Positions 31,978 to 43,629 of a stretch of DNA of 64,000 bases are shown piece by piece. Source of the stretch: Lolium rigidum (taxonomy: Eukaryota > Streptophyta > Magnoliopsida > Poales > Poaceae). Location: the NCBI RefSeq assembly GCF_022539505.1, contig NC_061510.1, positions 273,119,687 through 273,183,686 on the forward strand, in the 5' to 3' direction. How positions within the stretch are numbered: the stretch's first letter is position 1; the number at the start of each line of letters is the position of its first letter. The translations under genes were made by a program, and so were the position numbers. The notes beneath the pieces are model-generated. The model searched no databases and was not told the DNA's origin. It saw only the letters and a program-made list of their open reading frames with translations.

Positions 31978-33308
31978 CGAAAAAAATGACGGGTAGACCC
32001 CCCACCAACCGACTTATACATGGACATTGTTGTCATCTTTACGAGGGTAGAATGGGAAGTTAGAAGCGTGTGAAATATTTGTATTTTTCGGGCAGGAAGT
32101 TTTGCCGCTGGAATGAGATTTCGAATTTGGCTACAGTGCAAGTAATACAAAAATATGAGACCGTACTGGTACGGACAAGTGTCACATCAAGTCATCATCA
32201 CGTTGAAAATCGGTTACCACGATCATAATCATGATGTATCTTGAAAATCCATTTTGAAAAGCCCTTTCGAAATATTTCAGGATTGGTTGGAGATTTTGCA
32301 GCTTGACAGAAAATTGATTTTGAATACGGCTATGGTGCAAGTAATACACTCGTGATTGTAATATATAAGGCCAGGGGTAGACCATGCTACTTTGTAGCCC
32401 TGTTCAGCAAAAAAAAAGGCCAGGGGTCACATCAAGCCATCATCATAAAATCATTTACACCCAAGTTCTTTCAAAGTTCAATCCAAAAACGCGTCTGAAA
32501 TATTCCGGATTCATTTTGCGGGGGGGTTTTGCCTCTCGACTGAGATTTTGAACTTTGAACTTTGCTACAGTAGAAGCAATATTAGTACTAGAAAAATGGT
32601 AGACCGGCGTAGTGCCTCTGTTCAAGAATCCAAGGCCTACGGTCACATCAAGTCATAATCACAACCGAAATCAGTTCCCATGTACTATCTCCTAAAAAAT
32701 CTTAAATTTGAAAACGCTTAGCGAATATTTTGGAATTTATTGGCGGGAGATTGTAGCGCTTGACAGAGATTTTCAATTTTGGATTTTCGAGGAGTTTCCT
32801 TGGCAAGGGATGTGGTGATCGAAAAAATGACGGGCAGACCCCCCACCAACCGACTTATACATGGACATTGATGTCATTTTACGAGGGTAGAATGGGAATT
32901 TGGAAGCGTCTGAAACATTTGTATTTAGTGGGCAGGAAGTTTTACAGCAGTATTGAGATATTGAATTTGGCTAAGGACCAAATATAATAACAATAAATTG
33001 TAAGACCGTACTAGTACTATGTTGAAGGCCGAGTTACACATCAAATCATCATCACCTTGAATATCGGTTACAATGATCACTATCTATCTTCAAAATCCCA
33101 TTGAAAACGCGTCTGAAATATTTCAGGATTGGCGGGACATTTTGCCGACGAACTGAAATTTGATTTTGATTATGACTATGGTCCAAGTAATATAATACTA
33201 ATATTATTTTTGGAGGTGGACGGAGGGGAAAACCCCACCGTTTGTTATTTATTCCCGAAAATAGCCAAGTACACGAGAGAAATATACTACTCCAGGAGTA
33301 GTAATACT

Positions 33309-33545
33309 AAGGCTAGCCATAGTGCTAGTATCATGCGCATTGGTCTCACAAAAATGCTCATGTGGCAGCTAATTAAGTAGGAGAGAGGAGATTAGAGTAA
33401 CATAGGTAGATACTGTATCATAGCGCAAACAACGAGAAAAGTTAATGCTAAACAAATCTTGTACACAAATTGGCATTGAGATTCTAAAAAATAATAAATA
33501 TAGCATGACTATGATACTACTCCATGATACTACCCACTATAGGAA
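33309..33545. mobile_element. Tourist-like MITE
   Basis: The two ends are inverted: the left end (GCCATAGTGCTAGTATCAT) matches the reverse complement of the right end (CTATAGTGGGTAGTATCAT) with few differences. It is about 240 bp, AT-rich and non-coding, and splits the degenerate repeat array. Confidence 0.5.
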
Positions 33546-33560
33546 TAGTATCATGTAGTA

Positions 33561-33782
33561 GTATCATATGTGTCTTTTACGTGATTTTTGTTTGACAAAG
33601 AATTACTTTAAATATATAAAGATTGTTTGTATGAAATTAGCATCATTAGAAAGTGCTTTTCAATACGAATCCAACGATATTAATTACATATAATATAATC
33701 AAGAGTGTGTTGCTCAATTTTTATTGTCAAAGTTCGTCTTGGAATACGCGTGGGCCTTATTCCTTGGGACGGAGGTAGTACT
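33561..33782. mobile_element. Stowaway/Mariner-type MITE fragment
   Basis: It ends TTGGGACGGAGGTAGTA, very close to the well-known TTGGGACGGAGGGAGTA terminus of grass Stowaway/Mariner MITEs. The inner sequence (CTTGGAATACGCGTGGGCC) is also typical. The opposite CTCCCTCCGTCCC end is not visible, so it is partial. Confidence 0.55.
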
Positions 33783-34584
33783 TACCACTATGACTAGTCT
33801 AATATAAAAATGGTAGACCATGCGAGGTAGCTCTGCTCAGGCATTTATTCCCAGCGGTCATATCAAGCCATTATCACAAATAAAATCAGTTACTCCCATG
33901 TCCTCCGAACTGCAATTAAAAAATGCCTCTGAAATATTTCGGACTTAATTGGCTAGTGGTTTTGCAACTCAACTGATTTTGAGTTTGTGTGTGGCTACAG
34001 TCGAAGCTATATCTGTATTTGTCCATCTATATCTATATCTGTCCACCTATCCACTATATATAGAAAAAATCTCAGTTTTTGAAATCAGATAAGCCATCAC
34101 CATGATGCACAAGCAATTATTGGCCGTTGGCACATCAGTTCTCCAACGCTTGATCCAACGGTCAAAGTTCCCTTTTTTAATAGAACGGTCAAAATTCATT
34201 TGATTCGCTCGGGAACTGCGCGCGCCAAAACGAGTCTAGGGTCACATCAAGTCATAATCAGAACCAAAGTCGGTTCCCATGTTCTCCAATTCAAAACGCG
34301 TACAAAATATTTCAGTGTGTGAAATAATTGTGAATTAGACGGTTGTTAAGCTATTGATTATATGGAGTCAAGATTTGGTACTGTAGCATAAATAAGTATC
34401 TCTGTTCACAACTCGCCTCTACGAAGCAGAACAGCTGTTGAGTTGCAGCACAACACAAAGGAGAAGCCACTGTTCCGTTCATTGCACTCAATACAGCGAT
34501 GAATGAACTAGACCAGTTGACAAGCTTCTAGACCTGGGCTATATGTAGAAAGCTGGAAATCAATGGATCACAGAAAATCATCAG

Positions 34585-34652
34585 TGTCAAGCTTTAATGC
34601 ACTAGCCAACGCGACCAAAAGTACGAACTGATGGAAAGGGCTAGGCAATCCA
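34585..34652 (-). repeat. 68-bp LTR-like repeat, left copy
   Basis: TG...CA bounded 68-mer very similar to 57743-57810 (also 68 bp). It abuts the left end of the D-family block. See the entry at 57623-57810. Confidence 0.5.
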
Positions 34653-34654
34653 TA

Positions 34655-37125
34655 GCCGGTGGGTTTCTGACCGCAACACATTCTGGCACGCCCGGTGGGA
34701 CAATCTTCGACATCCACCGCATCGCCATCTACATCTGAGATGGCGGAAGGCACTCCGGTCAAGTACGAGGATCTGACCGACGAGCTCAAGAAGAAGCATG
34801 ACGAGATCAAAGCAGTCCTCGAAGCCGACCTCATCGGCTCATTCCACAGAACCCGCTCCCATGGCATCAGGTGGAAGGGGTTCTCACCCGAAGGCGCGCT
34901 CGATGGAGTGGACCTGTCCGCCCGTCGGAAGAACGCACCAGGTCGCTGCGTCGAGAGATCAACTTCATGGTGGCTCATTCGCTGCACCGCCACTCGAGAG
35001 CCCGGTGAACACTTCGGAGCGCGTCGCTCCGCGCGTGATCCAGAAATCATGAGCCATCGGTATTCTCCGTCGGGACCAGCTCGGGGACTTACCAAGGAGA
35101 GATGCCACTCCGAGCCTCGTCCACCGCTGTCGTTCGCGTTGGCAGCACCGAAGTGCCGAACTCATCGGCATACGTCGTCTACAAGATTGGTGGTGACCCT
35201 AGTGACTACCAATTCCTACATGAGGCGCCCAAGGAGATCCCGCACGGATACACGTGCGCATACGTGCCAGACCGCAGTAACTAGGCACTCTCGAACCAGG
35301 CTGCAACAACAGGGACCTCTGGAACAGCAGGAGGAACGTCGGGGGCAGATCTTGAGAAGCAGACGTGGCTAGCTAAATACGCCACTCCGACAAACCTCCA
35401 GAGCTCGGCTCCTGCAGTTGGCTCAGAACTGGAAAAGCAAGCATGGCTGGCTAAGTATGCCACCCCGGCGAATCTTCGTGGTTCGACACCTTCAGCCATC
35501 ACCGCGGATCAGATTTGTACAATTCTGAAAGATCAGTTCGGCATGATGCCGAAAAGGAGGACAATCGGCTATACCAAGCCGTACCCCAACGAGTACGAAT
35601 TGATCCCGCTACCACCCAAATATCGGCTCCCGGACTTCACAAAGTTTAGTGGATCAGATGGTTCCATCTCCATCGAGCATGTGTGCCGATATTTGGCACA
35701 GCTGGGCACGATCTCAGCGTCAGACGAGCTGCGTGTGAGGTTCTTCGCACAGTCCCTCACAGGATCGGCTTTCGGGTGGTACACATCGCTGCCACCGAAC
35801 TCAATCCGGACTTGGAAGCAGTTGGAAGAGCAGTTCCACATACAGTATCACTCAGAGGCTTCCGAGGCTGGAATTGCTGATCTTGCACAAGTACGACAGA
35901 AGCGCGGGGAAACATTGTCAAAATACATCCAGCGCTTCAGGACCATTAGGAACCGATGCTATTCGGTTCACGTAAGTGAAAAAGAAGCAGTCGAGTTGGC
36001 GGTGGTGGGTCTCTCATCATCGATCAAGGACGTGGCCTCCCAAGCAGACTACCCTTCATTGGCGCACATGGTGCGAAGCTGTCGACATATGAACAGCGCC
36101 ACCCAGATGTTTACCAGGACAAATTCAAGCGTGCGGTGGTCCTGGTTGAGGCAGACGAGGATGAAGGTGCTGCGGGAGATCGAGAGGTAGCAGTGGCTGA
36201 ATGGACTCGGGCGGCAAGCCCCGTGTCCTGCAAGTGGGTTACGCCACAAGGCCCTCCGAAAGGGTTCGACTTCGACGTGACCAAAGCTGAGCAGATTTTC
36301 GACCTCTTACTCACGGAGAAGCAGCTAAAGGTACCCGAAGGCCACAAGATCCCCACGGTGGAGGAGCTGAACGGAAAGCCATACTTCAAGTGGCATAACA
36401 CATTCACCCACGCCACTAACGACTGCAGGGTGTGGCGTCAGCAGATCCAAATGGCGATAGAAAAAGGGCGGCTAATTTTCAACCAGTACGCCATGAAGGT
36501 CGACACACACCCCTTCCCCGCCGTTAACATGGTGGAGTATACTTACCATGGAGGGTGCCAGCCAGATTTCTCGTGCAACATCAACATGGTGGGACCTGGG
36601 CACCACTGCGGTAAGGACGGAGATGAGGGCAGCTGCTCTCATAGCAAAGACACGAGAGGAAGCCGCTCCACGCGATCGGCTCCGCCACGACGGCAAGCGC
36701 TACATCACGAGAGGAGAAGTGAGGAACGTAAGATATCGGCGACCTCTCTCGATCACCTCCTCAACAAGTATGTCGGTCAATACGACCAACGCCGGCGATA
36801 CAACGACGATGATGAAAGAGATCGTCTGGCTAGGGACGACAGGAGACGTCGTCGGCATGATCGCGACGAGGAGCGATATGAGCGCCTCGCCAAGGAAAAG
36901 TCGAGGGAGCAAGACGACGTGGATAGGCACTGGGACTGCCCCTTCTTCAGACACTGCTGGGATTCAGGAATGAGCCGATTGCCTACAATCGGCAACTGCC
37001 CAGAATGTAAACAAAAGAAGAAGGATGCAGCTAACGTGTCCGTGTTCAAACGTCTAGGGCCTCTCCCGCCTCGGAGGAAAAACAGAGTGGTTTTGGAAAT
37101 GTCATTTCCAAAACTAGGGGGCATG
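34655..37125 (+). mobile_element. Family D gag-only unit (D1)
   Basis: It starts with only the last 24 bp of a D-family LTR (34655-34678, ending CCGCAACA), followed by the primer site region TTCTGGCACGCCCGGTGGGA (34681-34700). A gag gene (34740-37080) follows, joined directly to the 3' tract (TTTCCAAAACTAGGGGGCATG) before the LTR at 37126. Protease, RT, RNase H and integrase are absent, so this is a gag-only deletion derivative. Confidence 0.8.
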
Positions 37126-37182
37126 TGTTATCACCAGAATTTGACCGGATCAGAGGTGGGCCGTGACTGGAGAAGGGCTTGA
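34740..37182 (+). pseudogene. D1 gag, frameshifted
   Basis: The start ATG at 34740 gives MAEGTPVKYEDLTDELKKKH. A frame change follows near 34925, with EERTRSL-type sequence then in another frame. The segment around 35110-35280 gives VVYKIGGDPSDYQFLHEAPK. The capsid-like core at 35543-36100 has KFSGSDGSISIEHVCRYLAQ, FAQSLTGSAFGWYTSLPP and KYIQRFRTIRNRCYSV (Retrotrans_gag). The frame shifts near 36085, then 36136-37080 gives VTKAEQIFDLLLTEKQLKVP, a basic R/D/E-rich stretch and a zinc-knuckle-like CPFFRHCW ... CPEC. Tandem LEKQTWLAKYATP / LEKQAWLAKYATP units occur at about 35353-35470. It resembles intact grass Gypsy Gag apart from at least two frameshifts and an in-frame stop near 35282. Confidence 0.78.
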
Positions 37183-38286
37183 AGAATATACATAGAAGAA
37201 ATACATGAATCGGCCTTGTGTACCAAGTTTGGGCTAATTGCCCGTGTATCTGTACCATAGTAGGATACGTGTCGATTAGAAGTTAGAGTTTAACCCGTGC
37301 ACGGTTAGGTGCACACCTGAATTAGAAAGTCCCCCGGACTATAAATATGTATCTAGGGTTTATGAAGTAAACAACAACCAACGTTCAACACAAATCAATC
37401 TCGGCACATCGCCAACTCCTTCGTCTCGAGGGTTTCTTCCGGTAAGCACCATGCTGCCTAGATCGCATCTTGCGATCTAGGCAGCACAAGCTTATTACGT
37501 TGTTCATGCGTTGCTCGTACTGAAGCCTTTTTTATGGCGAGCAACGTAGTTATCTTAGATGTGTTAGGGTTAGCATTGTTCTTCGTATCATATGCTGTCG
37601 TAGTGCAACCCTTATACATCTAGCCGCCCTTACACCTATCTTAGGTGTAGGGGCGGCACCCGCTTGATCATTGTTTAGTAGATCCGATCCGTTACGGTTG
37701 CTCCTTGTTCTTCAAGGATTAGTTTAATATCCGCAATAGTTAGGCCTTACAAAGGGTTTGAGGATCCAGCGGCGTGTAGGGTGTAGTTTGCTAGCCCTAG
37801 ACAGGATGTTCCGGGGATCAACCTCGTGTTGGTTTTTAGGCCCTGTCTAGGATCGGCTTACGATCACCGTACGCGAGCGCGAGGCCCAATCGTGAGTAGG
37901 ATGATCCGATTATGCGGTGAAAACCCTAAATCATCGTAGATCGCTTTAGCTTTATCTTGATCAAGCAGGACCACCATATATTCGTACACCTCGTACGAAT
38001 CATGGGTGGATCGGCTCTTTGAGCCGATTCACGGGACAACCCGAGAGCCGATCGAGGCTCGTATTTAACGTTTACGTGTATGCCATGCAGAAACTAAGCG
38101 AGGCCTCATCCAACACCTTCCTGACCAGGTATAGGTCAGGTGGCACGCCCTTGCGACAGCATCGGACGTGTGACCAGAAGGATTTGCGGGCCGTCGCTCA
38201 GAGGGACCAGGGCCAGCCGCAGTCCTGGGAGATTCCCGGCTCTACGGTGTTGCCAGTCGCTGCCCGCCGGTGGGTTTCTGACCGCA
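37126..38286 (+). repeat. Family D LTR shared by the gag-only and pol-only units
   Basis: TGTTATCACCAGAATTTGAC to TTCTGACCGCA, lacking the terminal ACA. A TATA box (CTATAAATA) lies at about 37339-37347. Hairpins are at 37453-37485, about 37511-37548, 37623-37656, 37980-38000 and about 38009-38030. The LTR is preceded by a 3' tract and followed by pol, so it serves as 3' LTR of D1 and 5' LTR of D2. Confidence 0.88.
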
Positions 38287-38310
38287 GTCCTGGGAGATTC
38301 CCGGCTCTAC

Positions 38311-38559
38311 GTTGCATGGGATTACACAGAGAAGCCTGGGTTGGACAGGAGCATCATTGAACATCGGCTTCCCCTTAAGAAAGGGTTTCGGCCGTTCCAA
38401 CAACGAGCACGTCAGATGAAGGCTGAAATCCTGGAAGAGGTCAAGAAAGAGATCGAGAAGATGTTGGCCGCTGGGTTCATCAGGCCATGCAGGTATGCTG
38501 AATGGATCTCCAGTATCGTTCCTGTAGAAAAGAAGGACGGCCGGTGGCGTGTGGCCATC
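38311..38559 (+). pseudogene. D2 reverse transcriptase, first part
   Basis: Encodes VAWDYTEKPGLDRSIIEHRL, KKGFRPFQQRARQMKAEILE and VPVEKKDGRWRVAI, the start of a Gypsy RT. The gene is broken after the codon for isoleucine by element C; the next codon (Asp of DFRDLNRATPKDEYPMP) is at 45239. The frame is intact across the excised site once one CCATC copy is removed. Confidence 0.85.
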
Positions 38560-40159
38560 TGATACGTCTCCGACGTATCGATAATTTCTTATGTTCTATG
38601 CCATATTATTTATGATACCTACATGTTTTATGCACACTTTATGTCATATTCGTGCATTTTCTGGAACTAACCTATTAACAAGATGCCGAAGTGCCGCTTG
38701 CTGTTTTCTCGCTGTTTTTGGTTTCAGAAATCCTAGTAACGAAATATTCTCGGAATTGGACGAAATCAAGACCCGGGGGCCTATTTTGCCACGAACCTTC
38801 CGGAAGACCGAAGAGCATACGAAGTGGGGCCACGAGGTGGCCAAACCACAAGGCGGCGCGGCCAAGGGGAGCCCGCGCCGCCCTGTGGTGTGGGCCCCTC
38901 GTCGCCCCCGACTCTGCCCTTCCGCCTACTTAAAGCCTCCGTCGCGAAACCCCTGAGGCGAAAAACCACGATACGGAAAACCTTCCAGAGACGCCGCCGC
39001 CGCCGATCCCATCTCGGGGGATTCTGGAGATCTCCTCCGGCACCCTGCCGGAGAGGGGATTCATCTCCCGGAGGACTCTACACCGCCATGGTCGCCTCCG
39101 GAGTGATGAGTGAGTAGTTCACCCGTGGACTATGGGTCCATAGCAGTAGCTAGATGGTTGTCTTCTACTCATTGTGCTTCATTGTTAGATCTTGTGAGCT
39201 GCCTAACATGATCAAGATCATCTATCTGTAATACTCTATGTTGTGTTTGTCGGGATCCGATGGATAGAGAATACCATGTTATGTTAATTATCAAGTTATT
39301 GCATATGTGTTGTTTATGATCTTGCATGCTCTCCGTTATTAGTAGAGGCTCTAGCCAAGTTGATGCTAGTAACTCCAAGAGGGAGTATTTATGCTCGATA
39401 GTGGGTTCATGCCTGCATTGACACCTGGGATAGTGACAGAAAGTTCTAAGGTTGTGTTGTGCTGTTGCCACTAGGGATAAAACATTGATGCTATGTCCAA
39501 GGATGTAGTTATTGATTACATTACGCACCATACTTAATGCAATTGTCTGTTGCTTTGCAACTTAATACTGGAAGGGGTTCGGACGATAACCCGAAGGTGG
39601 ACTTTTTAGGCATAGATGCGGTTGGATGGCGGTCTATGTACTTTGTCGTAATGCCCAATTAAATCTCACTATACTTATCATGACATGTATGTGCATTGTT
39701 ATGCCCTCTCTATTTGTCAATTGCCCGACCGTAATTTGTTCACCCAACATGCTTTTATCTTATGGGAGAGATACCTCTAGTGAACTCGTGGACCCCGGTC
39801 CATTCTTTTAATACTGAAATACAAATCTGCTGCAATACTTGTTTTTACTCGTTTTCTCTGCAAACAATCATCTTCCACACAATTCGGTTAATCCTTTGTT
39901 ACAGCAAGCCGGTGAGATTGACAACCTCACTCGTTTCGTTGGGGCAAAGTACTTTGGTTGTGTTGTGCAGGTTCCACGTTGGCGCCGGAATCCCTGGTGT
40001 TGCGCCGCACTACATCCCGCCGCCATCAACCTTCAACGTGCTTCTTGGCTCCTCCTGGTTCGATAAACCTTGGTTTCTTTCTGAGGGAAAACTTGCTGCT
40101 GTGTGCATCATACCTTCCTCTTGGGGTTGCCCAACGAACGTGTGAAATACACGCCATCA
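38560..40159 (+). repeat. Element C 5' LTR
   Basis: 1600 bp, TGATACGTCTCCGACG to ACACGCCATCA. It is nearly identical to 43630-45233. Confidence 0.95.
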
Positions 40160-40396
40160 AGCTCTTTTTCTGGCGCTGTTGCCGGTAAGATCAAGACACG
40201 CTGCAAGGGGAGTCTCCACTTCTCAATCTCTTTACTTTGTTTTTGTCTTGCTTTATTTTATTTACTACTTTGTTTGCTGCACTTATATCAAAACACAAAA
40301 TAATTAGTTGCTAGTTTTACTTTATTTACTGTCTTGTTCGCTATATCAAAAACACAAAAAAAATTAGTTACTTGCATTTACTTTACTTATTTCATC

Positions 40397-41041
40397 ATGT
40401 TTCCTTTTAATTTTACCACAAAAAACATACCGGTAGGACGCGGGTCTATCATTGGGAGAAACAATATAAAAGAATTTTTCACCCATGTTAGTACCGTTGA
40501 AGATTTTGAAGATAGACACTTGGTAGAACTTGCTCCTACTTATGAAATTGCTGCTGCTGCTTTAGTTCGCATGTTGGAAACTAAATTTGTTAATCTCAAT
40601 CCTATAATCCAACACATGTTTCTTACACTTGGTGATATGGAAGAGGGGGAAAAGAAAGGTTTTGTTTTAGAAACCCTTCTTGGAGAATTTGGTGGTCTAG
40701 CAAGAGAGGCTAGAAAGGTCTTCGCTAAATTTAATATGCTTGGTTCTCATACTAATTTTGTTAGTCTCCTTGAAAAAATGGACATGGATATGATAAGGTA
40801 CACTAATAATGCTAATGATGGTGGGGAGATCAAAGCACCAATACCATGTAAACTCCTAGCTATGAATGATGCACTAGAACATAACTATGCTTGGCTTGTT
40901 CCTGAAAATTTGTTCGATGAGAGTAGCAAGCCCAAGACTAATGAAAAGGGAGACGCTGAAACTTATGTATCTAATATACTATGCATGGTTGAGAAAACTC
41001 CAAACCCCGCTGTAGATGCACCACCCTTTGATAATACTTGA
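40397..41041 (+). CDS. Element C internal ORF of unknown function
   Basis: The chosen start is ATG at 40397 (MFPFNFTTKNIPVGRGSIIG); an earlier ATG at 40334 is possible but adds LTR-proximal leader sequence. 214 residues, no transmembrane segment, alpha-helical character: YEIAAAALVRMLETKFVNLN, EKKGFVLETLLGEFGGLARE, ARKVFAKFNMLGSHTNFVSL. No similarity to Gag, protease or RT that I can see, and unlike the ORFs of A and E in the same position. The C-terminus PFDNT and the bases after the stop match those after the protease of element A. The function is unknown; it might act in packaging or be a rapidly diverged capsid-like protein. Confidence 0.6.
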   Translation: MFPFNFTTKNIPVGRGSIIGRNNIKEFFTHVSTVEDFEDRHLVELAPTYEIAAAALVRMLETKFVNLNPIIQHMFLTLGDMEEGEKKGFVLETLLGEFGGLAREARKVFAKFNMLGSHTNFVSLLEKMDMDMIRYTNNANDGGEIKAPIPCKLLAMNDALEHNYAWLVPENLFDESSKPKTNEKGDAETYVSNILCMVEKTPNPAVDAPPFDNT

Positions 41042-43629
41042 GATACACTTTCTGCGCCTAGCTGAAAGGCGTTAAAAAAAGCGCTTATGGGAGACAACCC
41101 ATATTTTTACTACAGCACTTTGTTTTATATTTGAGTCTTGGAAGTTGTTTACTACTGTAGAAACCTCTCCTTATCTTAGTTTTGAGTTTTGTTGTGCCAA
41201 GTAAAGTCTTTGATAGTAAAGTTAGTACTAGATTTGGATTACTGCGCAGTTCCAGATTTCTTTGCTGTCACGAATCTGGGTCTACCTCCCTGTAGGTAGC
41301 TCAGAAAATTAAGCCAATTTACGTGCATGATCCTCAGATATGTACGCAACTTTCATTCAATTTGAGCATTTTCATTTGAGCAAGTTTGGTGGCCTAATAA
41401 AATCCATCTTTACGGACTGTTCTGTTTTGAAAGATTCTGCCTTTTATTTTGCATTGCCTCTTTTGCTATGTTGGATGAATTCTTTGATCCATTAATGTCC
41501 AGTAGCTTTATGCAATGTCCAGAAGTGTTAAGAATGATTGTGTCACCTCTGAACATGTTAATTTTTATTATGCACTAACCATCTAATGAGTTGTTTCGAG
41601 TTTGGTGTGGAGGAAGTTTTCAAGGATCAAGAGAGGAGTATGATGCAATATGATCAAGGAGAGTGAAAGCTCTAAGCTTGGGGATGCCCCGGTGGTTCAC
41701 CCCTGCATATTCTAAGAAGACTCAAGCGTCTAAGCTTGGGGATGCCCAAGGCATCCCCTTCTTCATCGACAACATTATCAGGTTCCTCCCCCGAAACTAT
41801 ATTTTTATTCCGTCACATCTTATGCACTTTGCTTGGAGCGTCGGTTTGTTTTTGTTTTTTGTTTTGTTTGAATAAAATGGATCCTAGCATTCACTTTGTG
41901 GGAGAGAGACACGCTCCGCTGTAGCATATGGACAAGTATGTCCTTAGGCTCTACTCATAGTATTCATGGCGAAGTTTCTTCTTCGTTAAATTGTTATATG
42001 GTTGGAATTGGAAAATGCTACATGTAGTAATTCTAAAATATCTTGGATAATTTGATACTTGGCAATTGTTGTGCTCATGTTTAAGCTCTTGCATCATATA
42101 CTTTGCACCCATTAATGAAGAAATACTTAGAGCTTGCTAATTTGGTTTGCATATTTGGTTTCTCTAGAGTCTAGATAACATCTAGTATTGAGTTTTGAAC
42201 AACAAGGAAGACGGTGTGGAGTCTTATAATGTTTACAATATGTCTTTTATGTGAGTTTTGCTGCACCGTTCATCCTTGTGTTTGTTTCAAATAACCTTGC
42301 TAGCCTAAACCTTGTATCGAGAGGGAATACTTCTCATGCATCCAAAATCCTTGAGCCAACCACTATGCCATTTGTGTCCACCATACCTACCTACTACATG
42401 GTATTTATCCGCCATTCCAAAGTAAATTGCTTGAGTGCTACCTTTAAAATTCCATCATTCACCTTTACAATATATAGCTCATGGGACAAATAGCTTAAAA
42501 ACTATTGTGGTATTGAATATGTACTTATGCATTTTATCTCTTATTAAGTTGCTTGTTGTGCGATAACCATGTTTTCTGGGGACGCCATCAACTATTCTTT
42601 GTTGAATATCATGTGAGTTGCTATGCACGTCCGTCTTGTCTGAAGTAAGGGAGATCTACCACCTTAATGGTTGGAGCATGCATATTGTTAGAGAAGAACA
42701 TTGGGCCGCTAACTAAAGCCATGAATCATGGTGGAAGTTTCAGTTTTGGACATACATCCTCAATCTCATATGAGAATAATAATTGTTGCCACATGCTTAT
42801 GCATTAAAGAGGAGTCCATTATCTCGTTGTCCATGTTGTCCCGGTATGGATGTCTAAGTTGAGAATAATCAAAAGCGAGAAATCCAAAATGCGAGCTTTC
42901 TCCTTAGACCTTTGTACAGTGCGGCATGGAGGTACCCCATTGTGACACTTGGTTAAAACATGTGCATTGCAAAGATCCGGTAGTCCAAGCTAATTAGGAC
43001 AAGGTGCGGGCACTATTAGTATACTATGCATGAGGCTTGAAACTTGTAAGATATAATTTACATAACTCATATGCTTTATTACTACCATTGACAAAATTGT
43101 TTCATGTTTTCAAAATAAAAGCTCTAGCACAAATATAGCAATCGATGCTTTCCTCTTTGAAGGACCATTCTTTTACTTTTATGTTGAGTCAGTTCACCTA
43201 TCTCTTTCCACCTCAAGAAGCAAACACTTGTGTGAACTGTGCATTGATTCCTACATACTTGCATATTGTACTTGTTATATTACTCTATGTTGACAATTAT
43301 CCATGAGATATACATGTTACAAGTTGAAAGCAACCGCTGAAACTTAATCTTCCTTTGTGTTGCTTCAATACCTTTACTTTGATTTATTGCTTTATGAGTT
43401 AACTCTTATGCAAGACTTATTAATGCTTGTCTTGAAGTTCTATTCATGAAAAGTCTTTGCTTTATGATTCACTTGTTTACTCATGTCATTACCATTGTTT
43501 TGATCGCTGCATCCACTACATATGTTTACAAATAGTATGATCAAGGTTATGATGGCATGTCACTTCAGAAATTATCTTTGTTATCGTTTTACCTCGCTCG
43601 GGACGAGCAGAACTAAACTTGGGGATGCT
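41042..43629 (+). other. Element C 3' non-coding region
   Basis: About 2.6 kb with no supported gene, shared with A and E. It begins with GGGAGACAACCCATA (about 41089-41103), includes the repeated CTAAGCTTGGGGATGCCC motif (about 41671 and 41731), and ends AAACTTGGGGATGCT as the likely plus-strand primer tract. Confidence 0.75.

Larger units (their letters stand above)
31978..34400. repeat. Degenerate repeat family in tandem and dispersed copies
   Basis: A unit of roughly 200 bp recurs. It has GTCACATCAAGTCATNATCA, then AAATCGGTTACC-like, TCTGAAATATTTC and a GGCTACAGT/GTAATA end. Copies begin near 32186, 32428, 32641, 33038, 33848 and 34230. A second block (ACGGGTAGACCCCCCACCAA, then TTATACATGGACATTG) occurs at 31988 and 32829. 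No ORF is supported. Confidence 0.65.
28397..34584. mobile_element. CACTA (En/Spm) transposon, left end and internal sequence
   Basis: CACTACAAGAAA at 28397-28408 is the terminal inverted repeat of grass CACTA elements; TCT (28394-28396) would be the 3-bp target copy. Subterminal GC-rich motifs and a 106-bp tandem array follow, then long non-coding sequence with internal repeats. The matching right end (TTTCTTGTAGTG) is not in the window. The transposase-like fragment at 58074-58364 suggests the same element continues beyond the D-family block. The extent past about 31 kb is inferred. Confidence 0.6.

Noticed and set aside
37453..37485. Hairpin considered as an intrinsic terminator or a CRISPR-type repeat
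   Set aside because: The context is a plant LTR, there is no T-run after the stem, and there is no array of spaced repeats.
39626..40303. Frames recurring in each LTR of A and C (for example YFGCVV-VPRWRRNP)
   Set aside because: They recur because the LTR recurs, in different frames and with stops; no codon pattern or domain supports a protein.
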